From assembly GCA_003486785.1 (NCBI GenBank), contig DNFZ01000121.1, forward strand, positions 1 through 15,711: a stretch of 15,711 nt of DNA. The letters run 5' to 3'. The DNA comes from Clostridiales bacterium. GTDB taxonomy: Bacteria > Bacillota > Clostridia > Christensenellales > CAG-138. Below are positions 7,177 to 14,011 of this stretch, piece after piece (positions within the stretch are counted from its first letter, which is position 1; every line of letters begins with the position of its first letter). Below the pieces are notes generated by a model, which had not been told where the DNA came from, did not search any database, and saw nothing but the letters and a program-made list of their open reading frames with translations. A program made the position numbers and the translations under genes.

Positions 7177-8664
7177 TCAACGCACGCCCGTGTTGACCAC
7201 GTGCGAAAACACCGTTTCAAATCTTGACAACGCATCCGCAATCACTTCGTCGGTATCTGCAAGCGAGGTGTAGAGGCGGCTGCCCGCGAGGGTAACGATC
7301 CCGTTTGCCATGTATGCCGCGCCCATGCGCTCCATCGCGTCTTTGCGGCGCGTCATCATCGCCTTGTTTTTGAGCAGCCCCAGCGCGGATTTAACAAAGT
7401 GCATGCTAGAATAATCAAAACTCATCGCGCCCGTACACTCCAGATGCACGATCGAACCCTGGTTGTATGCCACATACGGCAGGTTACATTTCGCAATCAG
7501 CGCCTTCAATCCGTCGGTGAGTTTGTCGCCCTGCCTGCCCGCGATTTCGCAGGCGTTGGTGCGCTCGATCTCGCGGATTGCCGTATAGCCTGCAAGCGAG
7601 GAGAGCGGGTTTGCCGCCAGCGTTCCGCCGACATAGGCGCGGTGCTTTCCGGTGGCTAAGCCTGCCGCCATGAGCGAAGCATACTCCTTCTTGCCACCGA
7701 CGCCGCCCGCAGCGGGATAACCGCCCGCGACGATCTTACCGAATATGGTCAGATCCGGAATGACGTTGAAATATCCCTGCGCGCCGCCTAAGCCCACGCG
7801 GAAACCGGTGACCACTTCGTCGAAGATCAGCAGCGCCCCGTATTGATCGCAAAGCGCGCGAACACCCGCGTTGTAAGCCTGCGCAACCGGGCGTGTGCCG
7901 CTCTCCGGGCCGACGGGCTCGACGATGACCGCCGCCGTGCCGCCCTTGATGCGGTTGAGGCGCAGCATGGTTTCGAGCATATTCAGGTCGTTCGGGCGCA
8001 CCTCGTCTGTGAGCGCATAGCACCCGCGCGGAATCCCGTGGGATTCCAGCAGCGCGCGGCTGCCGGGAATCTTGAGCCCGTATACCATCTGATCCGACCA
8101 GCCGTGATACGCCCCGCCGATCTTGATGACGCGCTTGTGGCCTGTCGCGATGCGCGCGATGCGTAACGCCGCCATGACCGCCTCTGTGCCGCTGCCGAGC
8201 ATGCGGAACATCTCCACCGCGGGCATGTGGCGGTGAATCTCCTTGGCGATCATGAGCTCCGCCTCGTGCAGTAAGCCCGTGACGGGGCCGCAAGTTTCGA
8301 TTAACCCCGTCGCGGCTCTTCGAACGGCCTCGTTGTTGCTGCCGAGGATGGTAGGTCCACCCGCCTGCAGAAAGTCGATATACCGGTTGCCGTCCGCGTC
8401 GGTAAGATACGCGCCGTTTGCGCGGGTCACGCAGATCGGAAACGGTTTATTAAACGCGAGATTGTGCTGCACACCGCCGGGGATATACTCCTTGGCTTCC
8501 TCGTAGACCGCGCGGGAGCGCGCGCACTTCTCGTCAAAATAGCGCATGACTTCACTCTGATAATACTCCGGCGAAACCTCGTAAATCGGGGCATCGGTGA
8601 GTGCTTTGAGTTGTTCGTTGATGGTGCTGGGATCATCCCAGCGGCTGATGCCACAGTGCTCCAT
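7177..8664 (-). CDS. class III aminotransferase, glutamate-1-semialdehyde aminomutase-like
   Basis: A 495-residue PLP enzyme of fold type I. GSGTEAVMAALRIAR binds the cofactor phosphate, GAYHGW stacks on the ring, DEVVTGFR holds the aspartate that contacts the pyridine nitrogen, and FGKIVAGGYPAAGGVGG carries Lys310, the Schiff-base lysine. VGGTLAANPLSSLAG is the second phosphate site. The motifs resemble HemL, but the neighbours are a sugar kinase and an aldolase, not tetrapyrrole genes, and the N-terminal arm of about 60 residues is longer than HemL's. I infer an amino group moved or removed on a sugar-like or polyol-like compound. ATGs at 8712 and 8703 are in frame but lie inside the TetR gene; the ATG at 8664, preceded by GAGAGGA, is preferred. 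Confidence 0.88.
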   Translation of the reverse strand: MEHCGISRWDDPSTINEQLKALTDAPIYEVSPEYYQSEVMRYFDEKCARSRAVYEEAKEYIPGGVQHNLAFNKPFPICVTRANGAYLTDADGNRYIDFLQAGGPTILGSNNEAVRRAATGLIETCGPVTGLLHEAELMIAKEIHRHMPAVEMFRMLGSGTEAVMAALRIARIATGHKRVIKIGGAYHGWSDQMVYGLKIPGSRALLESHGIPRGCYALTDEVRPNDLNMLETMLRLNRIKGGTAAVIVEPVGPESGTRPVAQAYNAGVRALCDQYGALLIFDEVVTGFRVGLGGAQGYFNVIPDLTIFGKIVAGGYPAAGGVGGKKEYASLMAAGLATGKHRAYVGGTLAANPLSSLAGYTAIREIERTNACEIAGRQGDKLTDGLKALIAKCNLPYVAYNQGSIVHLECTGAMSFDYSSMHFVKSALGLLKNKAMMTRRKDAMERMGAAYMANGIVTLAGSRLYTSLADTDEVIADALSRFETVFSHVVNTGVR

Positions 8665-8692
8665 ATCCTGATTCCTCTCTATCTGCAAGCAA

Positions 8693-9283
8693 TCATCCTG
8701 CATTTTCGTCATCGCCGATGCCCGCGCCGCGCAAGAGCAACCCCAGCATCACGCGCATCTGCTGCTTCATCTGCTCCGCCTCGAAGGACAGCCCGAATGC
8801 GAGCTGATGGTTGACCTGCCCGTAATACAACCCCATCGTCATCTGCGCAAGCAGGCCGGCCGTAATGCCGGGTTGCGGGAACGACGCATCAAACGCCTGC
8901 TCAAACTGCCGCGCGATGAGACGCTCGATCTCCCCCACCCTGCCGTTCTCGCCACCGAGGATGGTGGCGTTTGCAAGCCGCGCCATCACGCGCGGATAGT
9001 TTGCCGTGTCTTCAATGAGCTTATCCAGCAGCGCATAGACCAAAGCCAGTCCGCGCAGCGGGGACTCCTCGCCAAACTCGATCAGCTCGCCGATCTCGGC
9101 CACCACAAGCGCCTGCTGCAGCTCCGCCGCGTCCGCAAAGTGGTTGAACACCGTCGTGCGGCAAACGCCCGCAGTCACGGCGATATCGTCAAAAGGCACG
9201 TTGCCCACGCCCTGCTTTTCATAGAGCACTTTTGCCGCGTGCAAGATGGCCCGCCGCGTCCGGGTTCGTTTGCGTTCGCTCAT
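8693..9283 (-). CDS. TetR-family transcriptional regulator
   Basis: A 196-residue repressor. The N terminus (about residues 8-55) is a TetR helix-turn-helix: TRRAILHAAKVLYEKQGVGN, FDDIAVTAGV, then CRTTVFNHFADAAEL. The remainder is a helical ligand-binding and dimerisation domain with no recognised signature. AGGAGG lies seven bases before the ATG, which overlaps the stop of the preceding GtrA-like gene in an ATGA arrangement, implying translational coupling. The aminotransferase start follows 28 bases after its stop. As an internal gene of the operon it probably represses its own transcription; a 16-bp palindrome over the operon's -35 is the obvious operator candidate, and the inducer is probably a substrate or intermediate of the encoded pathway. 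Confidence 0.92.
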   Translation of the reverse strand: MSERKRTRTRRAILHAAKVLYEKQGVGNVPFDDIAVTAGVCRTTVFNHFADAAELQQALVVAEIGELIEFGEESPLRGLALVYALLDKLIEDTANYPRVMARLANATILGGENGRVGEIERLIARQFEQAFDASFPQPGITAGLLAQMTMGLYYGQVNHQLAFGLSFEAEQMKQQMRVMLGLLLRGAGIGDDENAG

Positions 9284-9747
9284 TTCGTTTCCTCCTGCCG
9301 CTCCGCTTGCGCCTGTTGTTGCGCTAGCCTCTTTCTTGCGCGCTCGTTGGTGTTAATGCTGTTGCGATAGACCACCAGCCGCCAGAAGAGAAACTCCGTG
9401 GTCAGGTTGATCAGCATCGTGCCAAAGAGCACGATATAATAGTTCCAGCCTGCGTTTGTCAGCGCATTGCCCCAGAGCGTGGAGAGCGGGGTAAACACGC
9501 AATAGTATCCCAACACCTGCAGCATCGCGCGCGGAATATTGGCCGCACTCTGGAAGGTGAATTTGCGGTTGAGGGTGAAATTCCAGAGCACGCTGAGCAC
9601 GAGCGCGATGAGGTAACAAGGCCAATACGGCCAATGCAGAATCTCATGCAGCAGCGTAAACGCCAGCGTCTGAATGACTCCCGCTGAAATGGAGAACAGC
9701 ACATACTTCATTATGCGCAGTACTTCTTCTTTTTTCTCGTGTTGCAT
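9280..9747 (-). CDS. GtrA-like four-helix membrane protein
   Basis: A 155-residue integral membrane protein with about four hydrophobic segments (roughly residues 14-34, 42-58, 76-95 and 104-125) and a charged C-terminal tail. WNFTLNRKFTF between helices 2 and 3 is the characteristic GtrA/DPMS loop. GtrA relatives are linked to moving undecaprenyl-linked or other glycosyl units across the membrane and are often found with surface-polysaccharide genes, which are absent here. The chosen ATG (9747) has GGGAG about 12 bases upstream, somewhat far; the frame is open further, to 9858, with no better site. It is the first gene of the five-gene minus operon and overlaps the TetR start by four bases. 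It might instead aid export or uptake of the pathway compound; that is speculation. Confidence 0.8.
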   Translation of the reverse strand: MQHEKKEEVLRIMKYVLFSISAGVIQTLAFTLLHEILHWPYWPCYLIALVLSVLWNFTLNRKFTFQSAANIPRAMLQVLGYYCVFTPLSTLWGNALTNAGWNYYIVLFGTMLINLTTEFLFWRLVVYRNSINTNERARKRLAQQQAQAERQEETK

Positions 9748-9820
9748 GTGATCGTCAAGCTCCCGTCGATTAATTTTCGAGATTCTATCTGTGTTGTAAT
9801 TTGGATTTGAGTACAAATTT

Positions 9821-9849
9821 AAATTACCACTATTTTCCCCTTGCGTCAA
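9821..9849 (-). promoter_or_regulatory. predicted promoter of the GtrA-TetR-aminotransferase-kinase-aldolase operon
   Basis: On the minus strand TTGACG (9849-9844) matches the -35 consensus in five positions. TAATTT (9826-9821), 17 bases on, is a weaker -10. This leaves a leader of about 65 bases before the GtrA-like start. Confidence 0.45.
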
Positions 9850-9857
9850 TAGACGCA
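9842..9857. promoter_or_regulatory. candidate TetR operator over the -35 box
   Basis: TGCGTC-AATA-GACGCA is an exact inverted repeat with 6-base arms and a 4-base centre. It covers the predicted -35 of the operon that encodes the TetR protein, the standard arrangement for autorepression. No second copy was noticed in this window. Confidence 0.55.
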
Positions 9858-10014
9858 TTGTGCATAAACACGTGGTTTTTAACGAAATGCCGCTCTTTCA
9901 ACCTGTGGTTGACCGCAGGATTCGATTTGCCGCTCGTTTGAGCGAATGCCGCGCAATGGTTGTAAGGTATGTGCAAAATTCTCGTTTGTTTTTCATTTTT
10001 CCCGCAATAGTTGA

Positions 10015-10043
10015 TTGTTTTTTAAGAATCGATCTGATAGTAT
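10015..10043 (+). promoter_or_regulatory. weak promoter candidate for the radical SAM gene
   Basis: TTGTTT (10015-10020) and TAGTAT (10038-10043) are separated by 17 bases on the + strand, about 100 bases before the ATG at 10141. Both hexamers match consensus only partly. The rest of the 393-base divergent gap 9748-10140 holds only the minus promoter and palindrome described separately, and short AT-rich open frames without ribosome-binding sites. Confidence 0.3.
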
Positions 10044-10140
10044 ACCAACGTGTGTGATTCGCTTCATACACGCAGGGCAAAACCATCGTTTGATAGATGC
10101 TGCATATACGATAGAAATTCGATCAGAAAAGAGGAACCCC

Positions 10141-11232
10141 ATGCAAACCGGATTCAATCTGGACCAATATTTAACCGACGGCGTGGAGAGCATCGTCAAG
10201 AATGCGCTCACGGCGAGCCTGAAGAACCCGAAGGAGACGGCGTTTTTGTTCTCCTATGCGCTCTCAGCCAAGCGGGCTGCAGCCGTGCGTGAAAACCACG
10301 CGGCTATCGGGCGGCATATTCCGGCATTCCTAATCGCCAGCATCACCAACCGCTGCAACCTGCACTGTGCGGGCTGCTATGCACGCGCAAACAGCCTCTG
10401 TGACGACGCGGATACCGCCGCGCTGCTCACCGACGAGGACTGGTGCCGCATCTTTGCGGAGGCAGCTGAACTCGGCGTTTCGTTCTGCCTGCTTGCTGGC
10501 GGAGAGCCGATGCTGCGGCGCGGCGTGCTGGAGTGCGCGGCAAAACAGCGGGAGATCCTCTTCCCCGTCTTCACCAACGGCACATTGCTGAGCGAGAGCA
10601 TGCTCGAGCTGATCGACCAGAACCGCAACCTCGTGCCCATCGTGAGCATTGAGGGCGACGAGCAACAGACCGACGCGCGGCGCGGCGCGGGTACCTATGC
10701 AAAGCTTGCCGCCAACATGGAGCGCATGCGCGAACGGGGCATCCTCTTTGGCGCCTCCGTTACGCTAACCACCGAGAACATCGCGGCCGTGACGGGAGAT
10801 GCGTTCCTCTCGCAGCTTCGCGCGTTCGGCGCAAAGGTTGCGTTCTTTGTCGACTATGTCCCAGCCGATCCCGGCACGGAATCCCTCGCCCCGGGCGACG
10901 CGGAGCGGGCGTTGCTCGCCAGCCGGCTCGACGTGCTGCGCCGGACGCAGGACGGCATGATCTACATCTCCTTTCCCGGGGACGAGCAGTACTCGGAAGG
11001 CTGCCTCGCTGCCGGTCGCGGATTTTTCCACATCAACCCCACCGGCGGGGCGGAGCCATGCCCGTTTTCCCCGGTTTCGGACACCAATCTTAAGCACACG
11101 TCTTTGCTCGCCGCGCTGGACTCGCCGCTGTTTACGCATCTGCGCGCAAGCGAGCTGTTGAGCGGACATCACGACGGCGCCTGCGCACTCTTTGGCAAAG
11201 ACGAGGAACTCGCCGCCATGTGCGGGAGCTAG
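10141..11232 (+). CDS. radical SAM protein with C-terminal cysteines (SPASM/twitch-like)
   Basis: A 363-residue radical S-adenosylmethionine enzyme. CNLHCAGCY (Cys72, Cys76, Cys79) binds the [4Fe-4S] cluster that cleaves SAM; GGEP (120-123) is the SAM amino-group motif, and FTNGTLL and IVSIEGDE are later strands of the partial TIM barrel. Four more cysteines in the last quarter (288, 307, 348, 361) could hold an auxiliary cluster, as in SPASM or twitch domains. About 60 residues precede the barrel. The frame is open upstream, but the ATG at 10141 has AGAGGA just before it and the earlier in-frame codons have no site. No precursor-peptide gene or partner enzyme is adjacent; it diverges from the aminotransferase operon and is followed 69 bases later by the TrhA gene. 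Reaction unknown. Confidence 0.87.
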   Translation: MQTGFNLDQYLTDGVESIVKNALTASLKNPKETAFLFSYALSAKRAAAVRENHAAIGRHIPAFLIASITNRCNLHCAGCYARANSLCDDADTAALLTDEDWCRIFAEAAELGVSFCLLAGGEPMLRRGVLECAAKQREILFPVFTNGTLLSESMLELIDQNRNLVPIVSIEGDEQQTDARRGAGTYAKLAANMERMRERGILFGASVTLTTENIAAVTGDAFLSQLRAFGAKVAFFVDYVPADPGTESLAPGDAERALLASRLDVLRRTQDGMIYISFPGDEQYSEGCLAAGRGFFHINPTGGAEPCPFSPVSDTNLKHTSLLAALDSPLFTHLRASELLSGHHDGACALFGKDEELAAMCGS

Positions 11233-11301
11233 GGTTCTCTTGCAGACGGATGTGTTAAAATACAGAAAGTTGTTTCAAACGATACCCTGAACGGAGAAAG
11301 A

Positions 11302-11970
11302 ATGCGAATTCCTTTACACGAACGCAACCTGCCGAACTACACGAGAGGTGAAGAGATCTTTCACATGGTGTCCCACATCGCGGGCGGCGTGTTCGCGTTT
11401 GTCGCGCTGTTGCTGTGCGTGATCAAGTCTGCGCTGGGCGGGGATGGCTGGGCGATTGCCGCCAGCGTCGTATACGGCGTGATGATGATCATTCTCTATT
11501 GCCTTTCCAGCGTATACCACGGACTAACGCCTTCGCTGGGTAAAAAGGTGCTGCAGGTGCTCGACCACTGCTCGATCTATTTTATGATCGCGGGCACCTA
11601 TACGCCCGTGCTGCTCGTGGCGCTGCGCCCGCTGTATCCTGTGCTTGCGTGGACTGTGTTCGGTGCTGAGTGGGCGCTCACCGCGCTTGCGGTCACACTC
11701 ACCGCCATCGACCTCAAGCAATTTCGCGTGTTTTCGATGTTTTGCTACATCTTCATGGGCTGGGCGGTCATCTTCTTTGTAAAATACGCCATCGCGGCGC
11801 TTTCGCCCGCGGGATTCTGGCTGCTGCTGGCAGGTGGGCTTGCCTACACCATCGGCGCGATTCTCTACGGCATCGGCGGAAAACGCCGCTATTTCCACGC
11901 GCTGTTCCACCTCTTCGTGCTCGCGGGCAGCGTGCTACAGTTTTTGTCGATCTTCCTCTTTGTACTGTAA
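11302..11970 (+). CDS. hemolysin III/TrhA-family membrane protein
   Basis: A 222-residue protein with about seven membrane helices, the usual length for the family (PAQR superfamily). Conserved features are EIFHMVSHIAGG near the N terminus, SSVYHGLTP (His73), LDHCSIYFMIAGTYTP (Asp88, His89) and HALFHLFVLAGSVLQF (His199, His203); these His/Asp residues form the presumed metal site. In Bacillus subtilis this family is linked to membrane-fluidity homeostasis; the hemolysin name is historical. GGAGAAAG lies just before the ATG. It lies 69 bases after the radical SAM stop with no terminator between, so co-transcription is possible; a TAAAAT at 11256-11261 may be a weak own -10. Confidence 0.93.
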   Translation: MRIPLHERNLPNYTRGEEIFHMVSHIAGGVFAFVALLLCVIKSALGGDGWAIAASVVYGVMMIILYCLSSVYHGLTPSLGKKVLQVLDHCSIYFMIAGTYTPVLLVALRPLYPVLAWTVFGAEWALTALAVTLTAIDLKQFRVFSMFCYIFMGWAVIFFVKYAIAALSPAGFWLLLAGGLAYTIGAILYGIGGKRRYFHALFHLFVLAGSVLQFLSIFLFVL

Positions 11971-11987
11971 AAAACGCCAAAACCAAC

Positions 11988-12017
11988 AAAGTCTCCCAAG
12001 CCAGAGGGAGACTTTTT
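11988..12017. terminator. shared terminator between TrhA and Crp/Fnr genes
   Basis: AAAGTCTCCC (11988-11997) and GGGAGACTTT (12006-12015) form a perfect 10-bp stem with an 8-base loop, ending in a T run on the + strand. It serves the TrhA gene well. On the minus strand the stem ends in TTTGTTGGTTTT, so it probably also stops the convergent regulator transcript. Confidence 0.8.
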
Positions 12018-12037
12018 GTGTTTCTAATGGAAGTGCC

Positions 12038-12730
12038 TTAAACCTCTATTTCGCTTCTCAGCTGAAAGCTGCTTTTATCAAACGTCAGCATGCCTTCATC
12101 ACGCATTTTGCAGAGTTCATTGCTCATCGCGCTGCGATCCACGCAAAGATAATCCGCGAGCTGCTGGCGGTTGAAGGGAATCTCAAACTGATCGCTCCCC
12201 GCCGCGAGAGACTGGCTCGAGAGGTAGCTCAGCAGCTTTTCCCGCGTGCTTCGTTTGCTCATGTGCGAGAGCTTTCTCGTCAGCGCGAGATTCTTTTTGG
12301 CGGACTCCGCGAGTATGTTTTGTACCAGCCGCGTGTGAAAGCGGCAGGCACTTGAGCAAATCTCCAGCATGTGGCGCGCATCGATCAGCATCACTGCGCT
12401 CGCCTCGGCGGCAACCGCGCTCACGCGCAGCAGCTCCCCCGGCAAGAACGCATACGATTCGCCGAAGATATCGCCCGGCCAGATATCCGCGATGATGTTG
12501 CGGTTGCCCCAGAAATCCTCTTCGATGATCTGCACCCTGCCGGAGAGCACCATGCCCACGGACGTAATATCCTCTCCCTGATGCAGGATGATTTCGTTTT
12601 TCGCAAAGTCGCGGTAGCTCGGCGCGATGCAGCCGATCAACGTTGGCAGTTCCGCCTCCGTCGTGCCGCGAAACAACGATGTTTTCTTTAAAAAAGCGTA
12701 GGATACCTGCGGGTTTCCCTGCGCGCTCAT
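12038..12730 (-). CDS. Crp/Fnr-family transcriptional regulator
   Basis: A 230-residue regulator. The N-terminal cyclic-nucleotide-type beta-roll (about 12-125) includes NEIILHQGEDITSVGMVLSG and PGDIFGESYAF. The dimerisation helix is near 130-160, and the winged helix (about 160-220) has FNRQQLADYLCVDRSAMSNE as recognition region. Cysteines occur at 34, 125, 129, 196 and 207, with no N-terminal cluster like that of E. coli FNR, so it may sense heme, NO or another ligand. Start codons at 12769 and 12736 are in frame, but the ATG at 12730 is eight bases after GGAGG and is chosen. It is divergent from a ferredoxin-domain gene, an arrangement familiar in clostridia where the regulator controls nitrosative-stress genes with hcp; no hcp gene is present here. 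It likely controls both divergent promoters. Confidence 0.9.
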   Translation of the reverse strand: MSAQGNPQVSYAFLKKTSLFRGTTEAELPTLIGCIAPSYRDFAKNEIILHQGEDITSVGMVLSGRVQIIEEDFWGNRNIIADIWPGDIFGESYAFLPGELLRVSAVAAEASAVMLIDARHMLEICSSACRFHTRLVQNILAESAKKNLALTRKLSHMSKRSTREKLLSYLSSQSLAAGSDQFEIPFNRQQLADYLCVDRSAMSNELCKMRDEGMLTFDKSSFQLRSEIEV

Positions 12731-12798
12731 AGACATCTCCTCCTTTTGACTGCGCTCATCCTCTATCAACTAAAAAAGCTTCTTCTGTTTACAAGTCC

Positions 12799-12804
12799 AT
12801 TCTA
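12799..12804 (-). promoter_or_regulatory. -10 box of the Crp/Fnr gene promoter
   Basis: TAGAAT on the minus strand matches TATAAT in five positions. The 17-base-spaced -35 position reads CGATTC, with no consensus match, as expected if an activator is required. Predicted start 12792; leader about 61 bases. Confidence 0.45.
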
Positions 12805-12826
12805 GCGCAAAATGCGCCGGAGAATC

Positions 12827-12840
12827 GTTGTATTTCCAAC
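12827..12840. promoter_or_regulatory. candidate Crp/Fnr binding site shared by divergent promoters
   Basis: GTTG-TATTTC-CAAC is an inverted repeat with the 6-base spacing typical of CRP-type half-sites. Its centre is exactly 41.5 bases upstream of both predicted start points (12792 on minus, 12875 on plus), the class II activator position. The arms are only 4 bases, so the symmetrical placement is the main argument. Confidence 0.5.
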
Positions 12841-12862
12841 ATACCTGTTTGCTTTATCGTAG

Positions 12863-12868
12863 TATACT
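12863..12868 (+). promoter_or_regulatory. -10 box of the ferredoxin-domain gene promoter
   Basis: TATACT on the + strand matches TATAAT in five positions. The corresponding -35 (CATACC) is poor. Predicted start 12875, leader about 95 bases to the ATG at 12970. Confidence 0.45.
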
Positions 12869-12969
12869 GCGTGTACAGTGTCAAGAGACGCCGTCACCTT
12901 TTGTTTCAGCCGAAATAGGAATCGCTGAAAACAAGCGCTAGAAACAATTTGCGAAAGGAATTTTTAAAT

Positions 12970-13701
12970 ATGATCCGCCAGATGATCCAGATCGACGAAA
13001 CACTCTGCAACGGCTGCGGCGCATGCGCCAGCGCCTGCCACGAGGGCGCGCTCGCCATCATAGACGGCAAAGCCAAGCTCATGCGGGACGACTATTGCGA
13101 CGGCCTCGGCAACTGCCTGCCCGCCTGCCCAACGGGCGCGATTACGTTTGTAGAGCGCGAAGCCGCGCCCTTTGATGAGGCGGCGGTCAAAGCAAGGCAG
13201 GCAAAGGAGCGCGCCGCAACCCACGTCATGCCGCAATTTGGCTGCCCCGGTACGCGAAGCCGCGCCATTGAACGCAAAGAACCCGCGGGCGAGGAGCCTT
13301 GCGCCTGCTCCGGCGGCACGCAGGATGCCGATTGCGCCTCGCGCCTGAACCAGTGGCCGGTGCAGATCAAGCTCGTGCCCGTCAACGCGCCGTATTTCAA
13401 CCGCGCAAAGCTGCTCATCGCCGCAGACTGCACCGCCTACTCCCGCGCGGACTTCCACGAGCGCTTCATGAAAAACCACGTCACGCTCATCGGCTGCCCG
13501 AAGCTCGACATGGCGGACTATGCCGAAAAGCTCACTGAAATACTGCACCATAACGAGATCCAGAGTGTCACCGTTGTGCGCATGGAGGTGCCCTGCTGCG
13601 GCGGCATGGAGCACGCGGTCAAGAGCGCGCTCCTAAACAGCGGCAAGATGATCCCATGGCAGGTGGTCACGATTGCAACCGACGGGACGATTTTGGATTG
13701 A
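12970..13701 (+). CDS. 4Fe-4S ferredoxin-domain protein with Cys-rich C-terminal domain
   Basis: A 243-residue iron-sulfur protein. An N-terminal ferredoxin domain (about 6-60) has a complete first cluster motif, Cys13/16/19/23 (CNGCGACASAC). The second, CDGLGNCLPACP, has only Cys43, Cys49 and Cys53, with Leu46 in place of the middle cysteine, so it may hold a [3Fe-4S] or otherwise unusual cluster. A linker with four cysteines (92, 111, 113, 122) leads to a C-terminal domain with Cys154, Cys176 (IGCPKLD) and the pair Cys209-Cys210 (VPCCGGMEHAV). This architecture recurs beside clostridial Crp/Fnr regulators, often with hcp, and is thought to act in electron transfer under nitrosative or redox stress; that role is inferred. 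AAAGGAA precedes the ATG; the frame is also open upstream from a TTG at 12949. Confidence 0.88.
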   Translation: MIRQMIQIDETLCNGCGACASACHEGALAIIDGKAKLMRDDYCDGLGNCLPACPTGAITFVEREAAPFDEAAVKARQAKERAATHVMPQFGCPGTRSRAIERKEPAGEEPCACSGGTQDADCASRLNQWPVQIKLVPVNAPYFNRAKLLIAADCTAYSRADFHERFMKNHVTLIGCPKLDMADYAEKLTEILHHNEIQSVTVVRMEVPCCGGMEHAVKSALLNSGKMIPWQVVTIATDGTILD

Positions 13702-13722
13702 GCAGAAAGCGAACCCCGCAGG

Positions 13723-13748
13723 GCGCCGGAGCAAAAACCGGCGCTTTT
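13723..13748 (+). terminator. terminator of the ferredoxin-domain gene
   Basis: GCGCCGG (13723-13729) pairs perfectly with CCGGCGC (13738-13744) around an 8-base loop and is followed by TTTT and further T-rich bases. It lies 21 bases after the stop codon. From here to 13935 no gene was found; the stretch is AT-rich with a small GCCGG-AAT-CCGGC hairpin. Confidence 0.8.
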
Positions 13749-13893
13749 CATCATTAATGCAGTTGCGAGCGAAAACAAGCTTGCCTTGATACAACCCTAA
13801 TCAATATTTCTGCATAGAATAACCAGCGTAACTATTGAGCTTTCAGCATCGATATTGGAGCCGAGATTATAGCTGCCGGAATCCGGCTCGATT

Positions 13894-13906
13894 TTATTGG
13901 TAATAA
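13894..13906. promoter_or_regulatory. small palindrome upstream of the second GntR gene
   Basis: TTATT-GGT-AATAA is an exact inverted repeat in an AT-rich stretch about 30 bases before the predicted -35. Nearby, TTGCAACA occurs at 13912-13919 and again at 13947-13954, between the -35 and the -10. Either could be a regulator site; AT-richness makes chance likely. Confidence 0.25.
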
Positions 13907-13936
13907 TTTTTTTGCAACAAAGAAAAAAGCTTACTC

Positions 13937-13964
13937 TTGCATTTTTTTGCAACAGTTATATAAT
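13937..13964 (+). promoter_or_regulatory. predicted promoter of the second GntR gene
   Basis: TTGCAT (13937-13942) and a perfect TATAAT (13959-13964) with 16 bases between them lie just upstream of the GntR gene. Predicted start near 13971, leader about 41 bases. Confidence 0.6.
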
Positions 13965-14011
13965 GTAATTATCTTGTATAGACAGGAAATCCGGTCAAGG
14001 GGGTTGAGCGA

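Noticed and set aside
5655..7196. 513-codon open frame on the + strand opposite the FGGY kinase
   Set aside because: It is exactly antisense to a gene with clear kinase motifs, its peptide is rich in Arg and His with no recognisable domain, and long antisense frames are expected with this GC bias.
7177..8664. Reading the aminotransferase as hemL (tetrapyrrole synthesis)
   Set aside because: Motifs are HemL-like, but the operon partners are a TetR regulator, sugar kinase and aldolase, with no tetrapyrrole gene nearby, and the N-terminal arm is longer than usual.
9860..10057. 65-codon + frame in the divergent gap
   Set aside because: It has a GTG start with no purine-rich site, and AT-rich composition unlike the coding sequences here.
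13852..13893. Possible terminator or riboswitch in the gap before the second GntR gene
   Set aside because: Only a short GCCGG-AAT-CCGGC hairpin with a mixed tail is present, and it lies upstream of the promoter, so it cannot be in that gene's leader.
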